Positions 25,336-33,330 of a stretch of DNA of 49,654 bases are shown here, piece after piece. How positions within the stretch are numbered: position 1 is the first letter of the stretch; the number at the start of each line of letters is the position of its first letter. The position numbers and the translations under genes are program-made. The notes beneath the pieces are model-generated. The model searched no databases. It was not told where the DNA came from and worked only from the letters and a program-made list of their open reading frames with translations. The stretch comes from Oscillospiraceae bacterium (GTDB lineage Bacteria > Bacillota > Clostridia > Oscillospirales > Oscillospiraceae), in assembly GCA_017405865.1 (NCBI GenBank), contig JAFQZN010000036.1:1-49654 (forward strand), in the 5' to 3' direction.

Positions 25336-26559
25336 TTATTCGGTGGTAACCGTCACGAGATACGGGCCGCCGATAATGCCGGCCGTTGAGTTTTCCGGCA
25401 GGATGATCTCCAGCGTGACCTTTTTGGTGGACGCATCATAGCCGTTCGTCATATCGGCTATGACCTGAATGTCCGACTCACGGATCGCTGCGATCGCCGC
25501 AGCCGTCCCGCGGACGGTGATCGTAACGCTCGGCTCGCCGAACGTCATGGTTTCCACGTCGTTGACGCGCTCAAAGTCCGCGCAGGGAATGACGATCTTT
25601 CTTGTGGACAGCCCCTTGAGCGAGACCTTGATCGTCACATTCTTCGCCGACGCGCGATTCGTCACGCCGACCGGCAGATCTGGCGTGACTGTCCACGTCT
25701 TTGCCTCCGTGATCTGCGCAAGGTCGATCTCCTTGATCACGAGCTCCTCCAGCTCCTGCAGCGCCTCCTCCGAGCCGCTGACCACAATGGTGGAAGGCTC
25801 GATCGTCAGCTCGACGTTCTTATCCGTCGCACCGCCGCCCGGGATCAGATTGACCTTCAGCGCGATCTGCTTATAGCAGAACACCGGAACGGAAACGCGG
25901 ACCGTCGGTGCCGGGATCTGCACATAGCTGCTCAATTCCAGGTCGTTTCCGTCCTGATCGACCAGACGGTAACCCATCTCCTCGTCGATCGTATCCGTCG
26001 CACCGTCGAGGTCGACGGTCAGAATCGCTCTGGCGATCTGATTGACCTCCTCTGCAGGACCGCTGACGGAAACCGTCTCCACGTCCAAAACAGCGTCGTC
26101 GCGGATATAGCCGTCCGGCAACGTCCCCGTATACTCCACTTCGACGGGGATCTCGGGGCGGTCGTTATATTCGCTCACCTTGACCGTGATCTTGTTGGAA
26201 TTCGTGCTGACGATGCTGATATCGCCGGAGGCGACAGTCGAGGGAGGCACCAGCGTCCAGCTGACCTCGTAAGTACCGGGGCGGTCGATGTTACTGACGT
26301 CTGCAAGCGCTTCGAGCGAGGAGCTGTTCAGCTCCTTCAGATCGGAACGTCTGCCGGAAATCTCCACATTCACCGTCTGATTCTCGCCGCCGGTCAGCAT
26401 CAGATTGTCGCTTGCCAGCGAGCTGGTCCCGATGATGCGAACGCGAACGTCGCGGATGTAGACCGAATCGTCCGGATTGACGACGGTGACAGCATAGACC
26501 CACAGCCCGATCGAAACGACCAGCGCCAGCAGGAAAGATAGTATTTTATGTTTCTGCAT
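25336..26559 (-). CDS. cdaR: YbbR-domain regulator of c-di-AMP cyclase
   Basis: 407-residue membrane-anchored extracellular protein. One N-terminal span (KILSFLLALVVSIGLWVYAV) is followed by four YbbR beta-domains. CdaR binds and tunes CdaA. The ATG at 26559 has AAAGG 8 nt upstream, and the gene overlaps the 3' end of cdaA by 14 nt. The usual third gene, glmM, is not next to it; instead the RseC-like gene follows. Confidence 0.92.
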   Translation of the reverse strand: MQKHKILSFLLALVVSIGLWVYAVTVVNPDDSVYIRDVRVRIIGTSSLASDNLMLTGGENQTVNVEISGRRSDLKELNSSSLEALADVSNIDRPGTYEVSWTLVPPSTVASGDISIVSTNSNKITVKVSEYNDRPEIPVEVEYTGTLPDGYIRDDAVLDVETVSVSGPAEEVNQIARAILTVDLDGATDTIDEEMGYRLVDQDGNDLELSSYVQIPAPTVRVSVPVFCYKQIALKVNLIPGGGATDKNVELTIEPSTIVVSGSEEALQELEELVIKEIDLAQITEAKTWTVTPDLPVGVTNRASAKNVTIKVSLKGLSTRKIVIPCADFERVNDVETMTFGEPSVTITVRGTAAAIAAIRESDIQVIADMTNGYDASTKKVTLEIILPENSTAGIIGGPYLVTVTTE

Positions 26560-27430
26560 CCGTCTCATCCTTTTCTTTTTTGTTGCGTTTACGCTGAAGG
26601 AGCTTCAGCGGGTTGTAGGTCTTCTTCGCGTCCGTTTTCGGCGCAAGCTCGTTGAGCAGGAGCTTTTCGAGCGTCTGCGGCGCAAGATGGCGCTTGAGCA
26701 TGCCGCCGATCGCAACGGAGATCGTGCCCGTCTCCTCGGAGACAATCACGACGACCGCGTCTGTCGCCTCGCTCATGCCGATGCCGGCGCGGTGGCGCGT
26801 GCCGAGGTCGCTGCTGATATTGCGGTTCTGCGTCAGCGGCAGAACACAGCCTGCCGCCGCGATTCTTTCGTTGCGGATGATGACCGCGCCGTCATGCAGC
26901 GCCGCCTTCGTAAAGAAAATATTGCGCAGCAGCTCCGAGGACACCTGCGCATCCAGGACCGTGCCGGACTTCTGATAGTCGATCGTGGAGGCGGAGCGCT
27001 CGAAAACGATCAGCGCGCCGGTGCGGCTCTTTGACATCGTCTCGCAGGCGGCGACCGTGTGCGTGATGACGCGGTCGATCTCGCGCTGCTCCTCCTTCAT
27101 GTTGAGTATCTCCCGCAGGCTCTTGCTGCCGAGCTTCTCCAGCATGCGGCGCAGCTCCGGCTGGAACATGACGACCAGAGCGATCAGCCCGATCTCCAGG
27201 ATCTTGTCGAGCAGGTAGTTCATCAGATACATGTTGAGGATCTGCGTCAACAGGAACAGCGCCAGAATGATGATGATGCTCTTTGCGATTCTTGCCGCGC
27301 CCGTGGTCTGGATCATGTTGATGATCGTATAGATCACAAATGCGACCAGCAGGATGTCGACGATGTCCATGAATTTTAACGTCGGCAGCATCGCGGCAAA
27401 GTCCTTGAAAAATTCTATAATTGTATTCAT
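26546..27430 (-). CDS. cdaA: diadenylate cyclase CdaA
   Basis: Makes c-di-AMP, the second messenger for potassium, osmolyte and wall homeostasis, from two ATP. 294 residues: three N-terminal membrane spans (about 23-88) and a DAC domain with HDGAVII (catalytic DGA 180-182) and GTRHRAGIGMSE (RHR 212-214), both intact. A Lys-rich tail ends the protein. The ATG at 27430 has GGAG 8 nt upstream. It is first in a long operon with its own promoter. Confidence 0.96.
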   Translation of the reverse strand: MNTIIEFFKDFAAMLPTLKFMDIVDILLVAFVIYTIINMIQTTGAARIAKSIIIILALFLLTQILNMYLMNYLLDKILEIGLIALVVMFQPELRRMLEKLGSKSLREILNMKEEQREIDRVITHTVAACETMSKSRTGALIVFERSASTIDYQKSGTVLDAQVSSELLRNIFFTKAALHDGAVIIRNERIAAAGCVLPLTQNRNISSDLGTRHRAGIGMSEATDAVVVIVSEETGTISVAIGGMLKRHLAPQTLEKLLLNELAPKTDAKKTYNPLKLLQRKRNKKEKDETDAET

Positions 27431-27466
27431 AAGCAATACTCCGCTTATACTTAATATATTTTACTA

Positions 27467-27495
27467 ATTATAGCCGATTTCGCTTCTAATAGCAA
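27467..27495 (-). promoter_or_regulatory. sigma-A promoter of the cdaA operon
   Basis: TTGCTA (27495-27490), 17 nt, TATAAT (27472-27467), about 37 nt before the cdaA start. It is the only strong promoter I see for the minus-strand run to 11340. Confidence 0.8.
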
Positions 27496-27518
27496 GTAGA
27501 AAACCATTCTTTTTCTAC
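27496..27518 (-). terminator. weak terminator after the cysteine desulfurase-like gene
   Basis: 8-bp stem GTAGAAAA/TTTTCTAC with a 7-nt loop. It contains the upstream gene's stop codon and abuts the -35 of the cdaA promoter. The stem is AT-rich, so some read-through is possible. Confidence 0.4.
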
Positions 27519-28624
27519 ATCGGAAACAGTTTTTTGCACAGCTGGGCGAAACGCCGCACCTCGTACGGCGTATTGAAGGCGGAAAAGCTGACGCGCACCG
27601 TTCCGGTGTCCGCCGTGCCTGCGGAAGTGTGCGCCAGCGGCGCGCAGTGAAGTCCTGCCCGCACGGCGACCCCCTCCTGCGCCAGCGCCTGCGCCGCCTC
27701 CTCGCAGTCGACATTGTCAACGCAAAACGAAAGGACGCCCGCCTGCCCTTCTCCTGCAAAGAGCCGCAGGTTCTCCTGCCCGCGAAACTCCTGCTTCACC
27801 TGCGCAAGCAGCGCCTGCTCGTGGCGGAGGATCGATGACGGCGTCTGCTTGCGGACAAAGCGCATTCCCTCGGTCAGCCCCGCAAGGCCGCAGACGTTGT
27901 GCGTTCCCGCCTCCAGGCGGTCCGGCAGGAAGTCCGGCATTGCCTGATCCTCGGAATTGCTGCCCGTGCCGCCGAACAGGAGCGGTTTTCCGCCGTCTGC
28001 GCAGAGCAGGACGCCCGTGCCCTGCGGACCGTAAAGTCCCTTGTGACCGGGCATGGCGATAAAGCGCGCTCCCGTTTGACGCAGAGAGAGCGGGAGCGTT
28101 CCCGCCGACTGCGACGCATCGAGAATGAAGGGGATATTCTTCTCGCGGCACAGCGCGGCGATCCTCTCCACGGGCAGGACGTAGCCGAACACATTGGAAA
28201 CGTGTGTGCAGATGACCGCGTCGGGCTTGCGTTCGATCGCGCGCGCAAAATCGCGCAGGGTGTCTTCTGCGTCGAACAGCTTTTTCCCCGCCACACCGAT
28301 CTGCGCCCGAAGGGCGTGCAGCGGTCTTGTCACCGCATTATGCTCAAAGCCGGAGATTACGACCCTTGCGCCGGGAGAAAGCACGGAAAAGATCGCGGTA
28401 TTCAGCGCATGCGTCGCGTTCATTGTGAAAACAACCTGCTCCGGCTCCGCGTCGAACAGCTCCGCAGCCATCAGGCGGCATTGATAGACCGTCTCCGCCG
28501 CCGCCATCGCGGCGGCATGACCGCCGCGGCCCACGCTCGCGCAGGTCCGCATTGCCCGCAGGACGGCGTTTTGCACCGTGAGCGGCTTTTGAAAGGTCGT
28601 TGCGGCGCTGTCGAAGTAGATCAT
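27515..28624 (-). CDS. class V aminotransferase, cysteine desulfurase-like
   Basis: 369-residue PLP enzyme beginning MIYFDSAATTFQKP. The PLP-lysine motif is MPGHKGLYGPQG (about 190-201), with other class V motifs HVSNVFG and LDASQSAG. It resembles the EF2568-type desulfurase family, which is associated with selenium or sulfur trafficking. It should release sulfur (or selenium) from cysteine (selenocysteine). The ATG at 28624 has AGGAGG 7 nt upstream and overlaps the DUF3343 stop (ATGA). No isc/suf scaffold gene is adjacent, so general Fe-S assembly is less likely. Confidence 0.88.
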   Translation of the reverse strand: MIYFDSAATTFQKPLTVQNAVLRAMRTCASVGRGGHAAAMAAAETVYQCRLMAAELFDAEPEQVVFTMNATHALNTAIFSVLSPGARVVISGFEHNAVTRPLHALRAQIGVAGKKLFDAEDTLRDFARAIERKPDAVICTHVSNVFGYVLPVERIAALCREKNIPFILDASQSAGTLPLSLRQTGARFIAMPGHKGLYGPQGTGVLLCADGGKPLLFGGTGSNSEDQAMPDFLPDRLEAGTHNVCGLAGLTEGMRFVRKQTPSSILRHEQALLAQVKQEFRGQENLRLFAGEGQAGVLSFCVDNVDCEEAAQALAQEGVAVRAGLHCAPLAHTSAGTADTGTVRVSFSAFNTPYEVRRFAQLCKKLFPM

Positions 28625-28875
28625 GCAGGCACCTCCTGCCACGAACCGTTGTCCGCTCTGCGGTATAGCTTTTGGTAACTCGCTCCCGCAGCCTCCAGCG
28701 CCTGCCCGGCCTCCGGCAACAGCTCTTCCCGCACGCGAAGACTGTAGCCGCAGCCCTTGTGCCGCAGCTCCTTCGGTGTGCGGACGGTCGCACTCGGAAC
28801 ACCCGCCCGTTCCAGCGCACGTGCGGCGCCAAGCGCCGCCGTTACCGAACGGAAGGTAAAATAATAATCATACAT
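28621..28875 (-). CDS. DUF3343 protein, putative Se/S carrier
   Basis: 84 residues of the DUF3343 (Se/S carrier-like) family: MYDYYFTFRSVTAALGA opening, then one conserved Cys in HKGCGYSL, which would carry the sulfane or selenium atom. It is coupled by ATGA to the cysteine desulfurase-like gene, consistent with a donor-acceptor pair. The ATG has GGGAGGAG upstream. I see no strong promoter; the leader is AT-rich. Confidence 0.85.
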   Translation of the reverse strand: MYDYYFTFRSVTAALGAARALERAGVPSATVRTPKELRHKGCGYSLRVREELLPEAGQALEAAGASYQKLYRRADNGSWQEVPA

Positions 28876-29019
28876 GAAGCAACTCCTCCCTGCTTCATCG
28901 TATGATTTTCGCCAGAATATGACACGCCGTGCGAAAAAAGTTTCAAAAAAAACACAACTTAATAAAAACTTAATTTCTTTTCGGTTATATTTTTAACAAA
29001 TCTGATCTATCATGTAAAT

Positions 29020-29106
29020 GTAAACAACAACTTCTCTTTTTCATTTTCCCCCTCTATTCTATATTGGAACGCCGCAGGTAAGCCAGCCACTTGCCTGCGG
29101 TCTTCT
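29020..29106 (+). ncRNA. candidate small RNA ending in an intrinsic terminator
   Basis: A possible start lies just after TTATAT-N17-TATCAT (28985-29013). The transcript would end at the hairpin CCGCAGGTAAG/CTTGCCTGCGG (29072-29100) followed by TCTTCTTTTC. The terminator is convincing; the promoter is weak and the RNA unproven. Confidence 0.25.
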
Positions 29107-29110
29107 TTTC
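29072..29110 (+). terminator. plus-strand terminator with no gene upstream
   Basis: 11-bp stem with one G-U pair, a 7-nt loop and a TCTTCTTTTC tail. On the minus strand no T-tract follows, so it points to a plus-strand transcript. Confidence 0.6.
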
Positions 29111-29160
29111 ATCATGCAGTTAAGGCTTTCACACTCTCCACTCTCTATCAACTAACAACT

Positions 29161-29193
29161 AAAACAGGGTCGCCACACAGCGACCCTGTTTTT
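29161..29193. terminator. terminator after proS
   Basis: Perfect 12-bp stem AAAACAGGGTCG and its complement with an 8-nt loop, flanked by A and T tracts. Usable in both directions. Confidence 0.9.
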
Positions 29194-29202
29194 CAGTAAG
29201 CG

Positions 29203-30639
29203 TTAATAAGCGACGCCCCAGTAGATCATCTTTTTCGCGGGCTTGCCGCAGATCGGGCAGGTGTCGCCCAACTGCTCCTGCGCGAAGGGGATGCAGCGGC
29301 TGGACATGCCGGCGACTTCCTTCATTTTCAGCTCGCAGGCCTCCTCGCCGCACCACATGGTCTTGACGAAGCCGCCCTTCTCTTCCTGAATCTGCTTGGC
29401 TTCCTCCATCGTATGCGCCACGTAGGTATGTTCCTGCAGATTCTTCAGCGCGCGCTGATACAAGCCGTCATGCACCGCCTGCAGCTGCTTTGCTGCAGCC
29501 GTCTCCAGCTCGTCCAGAGAGACAAAGACCTTTTCGCGGTTATCGCGGCGCACCATGCAGCACTGGTTCTGCTCCATATCCTTCGGTCCGATCTCGACGC
29601 GCAGCGGCACGCCCTTCATCTCATACTCCGCGCACTTCCAGCCCATGGAGTTGTCGGAGGTGTCCATCTTGACGCGGTAGCCCGCTGCAGAGAGGCGGTC
29701 AGCAAGTCCCTGCGCCGCCTCCAGAACGCCCTCCTTGTGCTGCGCGACGGGAATGACGATGATCTGCACGGGAGCGATCTTCGGCGGAAGCACGAGGCCG
29801 TTGTTGTCGCCGTGGGTCATGATAATGCCGCCGATCAGGCGGGTGGAAACGCCCCAGGAGGTCTGGTGCGGATACTCGCGCTGATTGTCCTTGCTGGTAA
29901 AGGTGATGTCAAATGCTCTGGCAAAGCCGTCGCCGAAATAATGCGACGTACCGGCCTGCAGCGCCTTGTGATCGTGCATCATGCACTCGATCGTGTAGGT
30001 CGCCTCGGCGCCGTTGAACTTCTCCTTTTCGGTCTTCTGGCCGCGGGTGACGGGCATGGCAAGCACGTTCTCGCAGAAATCGGCGTAGACGTTCAGCATG
30101 CGCTCGGTCTCTTCACGGGCTTCCTCCGCCGTAGCGTGCATCGTATGACCTTCCTGCCACAAGAATTCGCGGTGACGCAGGAACGGACGGCTCGTCTTTT
30201 CCCAGCGCAGAACGCTGCACCACTGGTTATACATCTTCGGCAGGTCGCGGTGCGACTGGATGACGTTGCGGAAATGCTCGCAGAACAGCGTCTCCGAGGT
30301 CGGACGGATGCAGTAACGCTCCTCCAGCTTCTCGCTGCCGCCCATCGTGACCCACGCGCACTCCGGCGCGAAGCCCTCAACGTGATCCTTCTCCTTCTGC
30401 AGGAGGGACTCGGGGATCAGCATCGGCATATAGACGTTCTCCGCGCCGGTCTTCTTGAACTCCGCGTCCAGCTGCTTCTGGATGTTCTCCCAGATCGCGT
30501 AGCCGTAGGGGCGGTAGATGAACATGCCCTTGATGGACGAATAGTCGATCAGCTCCGCCTTTTTGCACACGTCGGTGTACCACTGGGCGAAGTCGACCTC
30601 CATATCGGTAATCTGTTCTACTTTCTTATCCTTTGCCAT
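29203..30639 (-). CDS. proS: prolyl-tRNA synthetase, archaeal/eukaryotic-type
   Basis: Class II synthetase charging tRNA-Pro. 478 residues, the short form lacking the editing insertion between motifs 2 and 3. Motif 1/2 regions ([45 protein letters not shown]) and motif 3 ([11 protein letters not shown]-type, [18 protein letters not shown]) are visible. A C-terminal zinc-like region has CGEEAC and CPICGK and ends in VAY, as in archaeal-type ProS. The ATG at 30639 has GGGAG 9 nt upstream. No T-box leader fits in the short 5' region. Confidence 0.96.
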   Translation of the reverse strand: MAKDKKVEQITDMEVDFAQWYTDVCKKAELIDYSSIKGMFIYRPYGYAIWENIQKQLDAEFKKTGAENVYMPMLIPESLLQKEKDHVEGFAPECAWVTMGGSEKLEERYCIRPTSETLFCEHFRNVIQSHRDLPKMYNQWCSVLRWEKTSRPFLRHREFLWQEGHTMHATAEEAREETERMLNVYADFCENVLAMPVTRGQKTEKEKFNGAEATYTIECMMHDHKALQAGTSHYFGDGFARAFDITFTSKDNQREYPHQTSWGVSTRLIGGIIMTHGDNNGLVLPPKIAPVQIIVIPVAQHKEGVLEAAQGLADRLSAAGYRVKMDTSDNSMGWKCAEYEMKGVPLRVEIGPKDMEQNQCCMVRRDNREKVFVSLDELETAAAKQLQAVHDGLYQRALKNLQEHTYVAHTMEEAKQIQEEKGGFVKTMWCGEEACELKMKEVAGMSSRCIPFAQEQLGDTCPICGKPAKKMIYWGVAY

Positions 30640-30673
30640 GTTAGTATTCTCCCTTTTGTGGTTATCTTTACCT

Positions 30674-30682
30674 ATTGTATCA
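30674..30682 (-). promoter_or_regulatory. extended -10 promoter of proS
   Basis: TGATACAAT on the minus strand (TGn plus TACAAT), about 35 nt before the ATG. No good -35 is present, as allowed for extended -10 promoters. Confidence 0.5.
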
Positions 30683-30743
30683 CATCTGTCAAGGGATTTC
30701 ATAGTATGGTTTGTGATCTTTTTGCCCCAAAGGAGGACGCCAA

Positions 30744-30896
30744 ATGGTGACGCTCACGATCACCCTCGACCCGGCAGTCGTCTCATTTTATCAGCGCGTC
30801 GCGGAGCTGGCGGAAAAGCCCGTGGAGACGGTGCTTGCTGACGCGCTGTTCAAGCTCGCCGGAGAATTATCTCTCGAAGCAATGCGGAAAAAGTAG
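30744..30896 (+). CDS. 50-residue protein, ribbon-helix-helix-like
   Basis: A short gene with a perfect ribosome site, AAAGGAGG, 7 nt before the ATG. The peptide opens with a beta-strand-like [10 protein letters not shown], followed by two amphipathic helices ([15 protein letters not shown] and [17 protein letters not shown]) and a basic end (MRKK). This strand-helix-helix layout is like the ribbon-helix-helix fold of small DNA-binding or antitoxin proteins; that is inference. No toxin gene is adjacent. The sdaA promoter begins 11 nt after its stop. Function unknown. Confidence 0.65.
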   Translation: MVTLTITLDPAVVSFYQRVAELAEKPVETVLADALFKLAGELSLEAMRKK

Positions 30897-30906
30897 ACGA
30901 TAGGAA

Positions 30907-30935
30907 TTGTTTTTTGTTCGGATTCCTGCTATAAT
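30907..30935 (+). promoter_or_regulatory. sigma-A promoter of sdaA
   Basis: TTGTTT (30907-30912), 17 nt, perfect TATAAT (30930-30935), about 32 nt before the sdaA ATG. Confidence 0.8.
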
Positions 30936-30967
30936 AGCAAAAGATAACGTTACAGAGGTGAACCCGG

Positions 30968-32176
30968 ATGAGATCCATTCGTGATATTTATAAAATCGGC
31001 GTCGGTCCGTCCAGCTCCCACACCATGGGACCGGAGCGGGCTGCAAGGCGGTTTGCGGAAGCATACCCCGACGCGGATCGCTACTGCGTAAAGCTCTACG
31101 AATCGCTCTGCAAGACCGGGCGCGGCCACGGCACGGATCGCGTGCTGTGCGAGGTGCTCGGCAGAGGAAGAACTGACGTGCAGTTCGTCGAATACACGCC
31201 GGAGCCGATGCCTCACCCAAACACGCTCGACTTCTTTGCCTACCGTGGCGAGAAGGAGATCGGGAAAATGCGCGTCTTCTCCGTCGGCGGCGGCGACATC
31301 GTCGTCGAGGGCGAGGAGCCTTCTGCCGCAGAGGATATCTACCCGGAGAACTCCTTTGCGGAGATCGAGCAGTTCTGCGCGTGGCGCTATATCTCCTTAA
31401 GCGAATACGTGGAGCTCAACGAAGGCCCGGAGATCTGGGATTTCCTCGCGGAGATCTGGCGTGCGATGAAGCGCTCGGTCGCAGTCGGCCTGAATGCCGA
31501 GGGCGTCCTGCCGGGCGGTCTGAACGTGGAACGCAAGGCAAAGCACCTGTTCTCGCAGGAGGTTCCCGACGAGATCCCGCAGCTGCGTGAGCTGCGGATC
31601 GTCTGCTCCTATGCCTACGCCGTCGCGGAGGAAAACGCCGACAACGGAACGGTCGTCACTGCGCCGACCTGCGGCTCCTGCGGCGTTCTGCCGTCCGTGC
31701 TGCTGTACATGCAGGAGCATCACGACTATCCCGACGAAAAGATCCTGCAGGCGCTTGCCGTCGCGGGTCTGTTCGGCGCGCTTGTCAAGCGCAACGGCTC
31801 GATCTCCGGCGCAGAATGCGGCTGTCAGGCGGAGATCGGCACGGCCTGCTCCATGGCTGCCGCCGCGCTCTGCACCCTGATGGACATGACGATCGAGCAG
31901 ACGGAGTACGCCGCCGAGATCGCCATGGAGCACCAGCTCGGTCTGACCTGCGACCCGATCTGCGGGCTGGTACAGATCCCGTGCATCGAGCGCAACGCCG
32001 TCGCCGCAAAGCGCGCGATGGACGCCTTCAATCTCTCCCACTTCCTCTGCGGCACGAGAAACATCAGCTTCGACATGGTCGTGCGCACGATGAAGGAAAC
32101 GGGTCAGCAAATGAACGAAAGTTACCGCGAGACCTCCGAGGGCGGTCTTGCAAGGCTTTATAACCGCAGAAGATAA
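30968..32176 (+). CDS. sdaA: Fe-S L-serine dehydratase, single-chain
   Basis: Deaminates L-serine to pyruvate and ammonia using a 4Fe-4S cluster. 402 residues fuse the beta domain (about 1-150, starting MRSIRDIYKIGVGPSSSHTMGP) and the alpha domain (about 160-400). Cluster Cys candidates lie in PTCGSCG, AECGCQAE and CDPICGLVQIPC. The fused order is the E. coli SdaA type, whereas many Firmicutes have split sdaAA/sdaAB. The ATG follows AGAGGTGAACCCGG. ychF starts 20 nt downstream and is probably co-transcribed. Confidence 0.94.
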   Translation: MRSIRDIYKIGVGPSSSHTMGPERAARRFAEAYPDADRYCVKLYESLCKTGRGHGTDRVLCEVLGRGRTDVQFVEYTPEPMPHPNTLDFFAYRGEKEIGKMRVFSVGGGDIVVEGEEPSAAEDIYPENSFAEIEQFCAWRYISLSEYVELNEGPEIWDFLAEIWRAMKRSVAVGLNAEGVLPGGLNVERKAKHLFSQEVPDEIPQLRELRIVCSYAYAVAEENADNGTVVTAPTCGSCGVLPSVLLYMQEHHDYPDEKILQALAVAGLFGALVKRNGSISGAECGCQAEIGTACSMAAAALCTLMDMTIEQTEYAAEIAMEHQLGLTCDPICGLVQIPCIERNAVAAKRAMDAFNLSHFLCGTRNISFDMVVRTMKETGQQMNESYRETSEGGLARLYNRRR

Positions 32177-32196
32177 TTACGAAGGAAGGTTTTCCA

Positions 32197-33270
32197 ATGA
32201 AATTAGGAATTGTCGGTCTGCCCAACGTCGGCAAGACCACCCTGTTCAACGCGCTCACCGGCTCCAAGGCGGAAACCAGCAGCTACGGCAGCACCTCCGC
32301 CAAGGCGAACGTCGGTCAGGCAAAGGTCCCGGACGAGCGGCTCGACTGGCTCGCGGAGCTGTATCAGCCCAAGAAATACTCCCCCGCCACGATCGACTTC
32401 GTCGACGTCGCAGGCGTCAGCAAGGGCGGCAAATCCAACGCCATTTTGCAGAATATCCGCCAGACCGACGCGCTGGTACACGTCGTGCGGTGCTTTGACA
32501 ACGACCTTTTGTTCACCGAGCCCGCCGACGCGCGCGGCGACGCAGAATCGCTGGATTTAGAGCTGATCCTGTCCGATATGGAGGTCGTGGAGCGCCGTCT
32601 GGACAAGGCGAACAAGAACCTCAAGGGCGGCGACAAGAAGTACAAGCGCGAAGCGGATATGTGCCAGGCGCTTTTGACGCACCTGTCAGACGGCAAGCCC
32701 GCCCGTACCTTCGAGTTTACCGAGGAGGACAAGGACATCCTGCAGGACGGCGGACTTCTGACGGTCAAGCCGATCATCTACGCCGCGAATCTGGACGAGG
32801 ACGGCATGGCGGACTACCGCAATCACGCGCAGTTCAAGGCGCTGAGCGAGCTTGCCGCCGAGCAGGGCGCGGCGGTGCTGCCCATCGCAGCAAAATTCGA
32901 GGAGGACATTCTGGAGCTCGACGACGAGGAAGCCGCCATGTTCATGGAGGATCTGGGTTTGACCGAGCGCGGTTTGGATCGTTTAATCAAGGCGTCGTAT
33001 GATCTGCTCGGCTACATCTCCTTCCTGACCGCCGGTCCCGACGACGTGCATGCCTGGACGATCGTGCGCGGCACGAAGGCGCCGAGAGCCGCCGGCAAGA
33101 TCCACACCGACATCGAGCGCGGCTTCATCCGCGCAGAGGTCGTCGCCTTTGAAGATCTGAAAGCCTGCGGCACGATGGCGGTCGCCAAGTCCAAAGGGCT
33201 GGTACGCAGCGAAGGCAAGGAATACGTCATGAAGGACGGCGACATCGTCAATTTCCTGTTTAACGTGTAA
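32197..33270 (+). CDS. ychF: ribosome-binding ATPase YchF (Obg family)
   Basis: 357-residue P-loop protein of the YchF/OLA1 group, which prefers ATP over GTP and binds ribosomes. P-loop GLPNVGKTT (about 6-14), DVAGVSKGG switch, a coiled-coil insert (EVVERRLDKANKNLKGGDKKY, about 127-147) and a C-terminal TGS domain (IHTDIERGFIRAEVV, DGDIVNFLFNV). The ATG has GAAGGAAGG upstream. A strong terminator follows. Confidence 0.96.
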   Translation: MKLGIVGLPNVGKTTLFNALTGSKAETSSYGSTSAKANVGQAKVPDERLDWLAELYQPKKYSPATIDFVDVAGVSKGGKSNAILQNIRQTDALVHVVRCFDNDLLFTEPADARGDAESLDLELILSDMEVVERRLDKANKNLKGGDKKYKREADMCQALLTHLSDGKPARTFEFTEEDKDILQDGGLLTVKPIIYAANLDEDGMADYRNHAQFKALSELAAEQGAAVLPIAAKFEEDILELDDEEAAMFMEDLGLTERGLDRLIKASYDLLGYISFLTAGPDDVHAWTIVRGTKAPRAAGKIHTDIERGFIRAEVVAFEDLKACGTMAVAKSKGLVRSEGKEYVMKDGDIVNFLFNV

Positions 33271-33278
33271 TTTCACAT

Positions 33279-33318
33279 AGCAAGCACGGGGCAGCTTTGA
33301 AGCTGTCCCGTGCTTGCT
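33279..33318 (+). terminator. strong terminator after ychF
   Basis: 19-bp stem with one G-U pair starting AGCAAGCACGGGGCAGCTT and a 2-nt loop. No long T-run follows. It lies between the convergent ychF and DUF4367 genes and may serve both. Confidence 0.75.
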
Positions 33319-33330
33319 GTATAAACGCAT

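Larger units (their letters stand above)
28876..29202. other. 327-nt intergenic region
   Basis: An AT-rich gap between the DUF3343 and proS genes (both minus). It holds a weak plus-strand promoter-like pair, a plus-strand terminator at 29072-29110 with no gene before it, and the proS terminator at 29161-29193. No protein gene is convincing: the longest small plus-strand frame (25 codons from 28919) lacks a ribosome site. Confidence 0.7.

Noticed and set aside
28919-28996. A 25-codon basic plus-strand frame in the gap before proS
   Set aside because: No ribosome site and low-complexity AT-rich sequence.
30640-30743. T-box leader for proS
   Set aside because: The region is too short and has no specifier stem or T-box core sequence.
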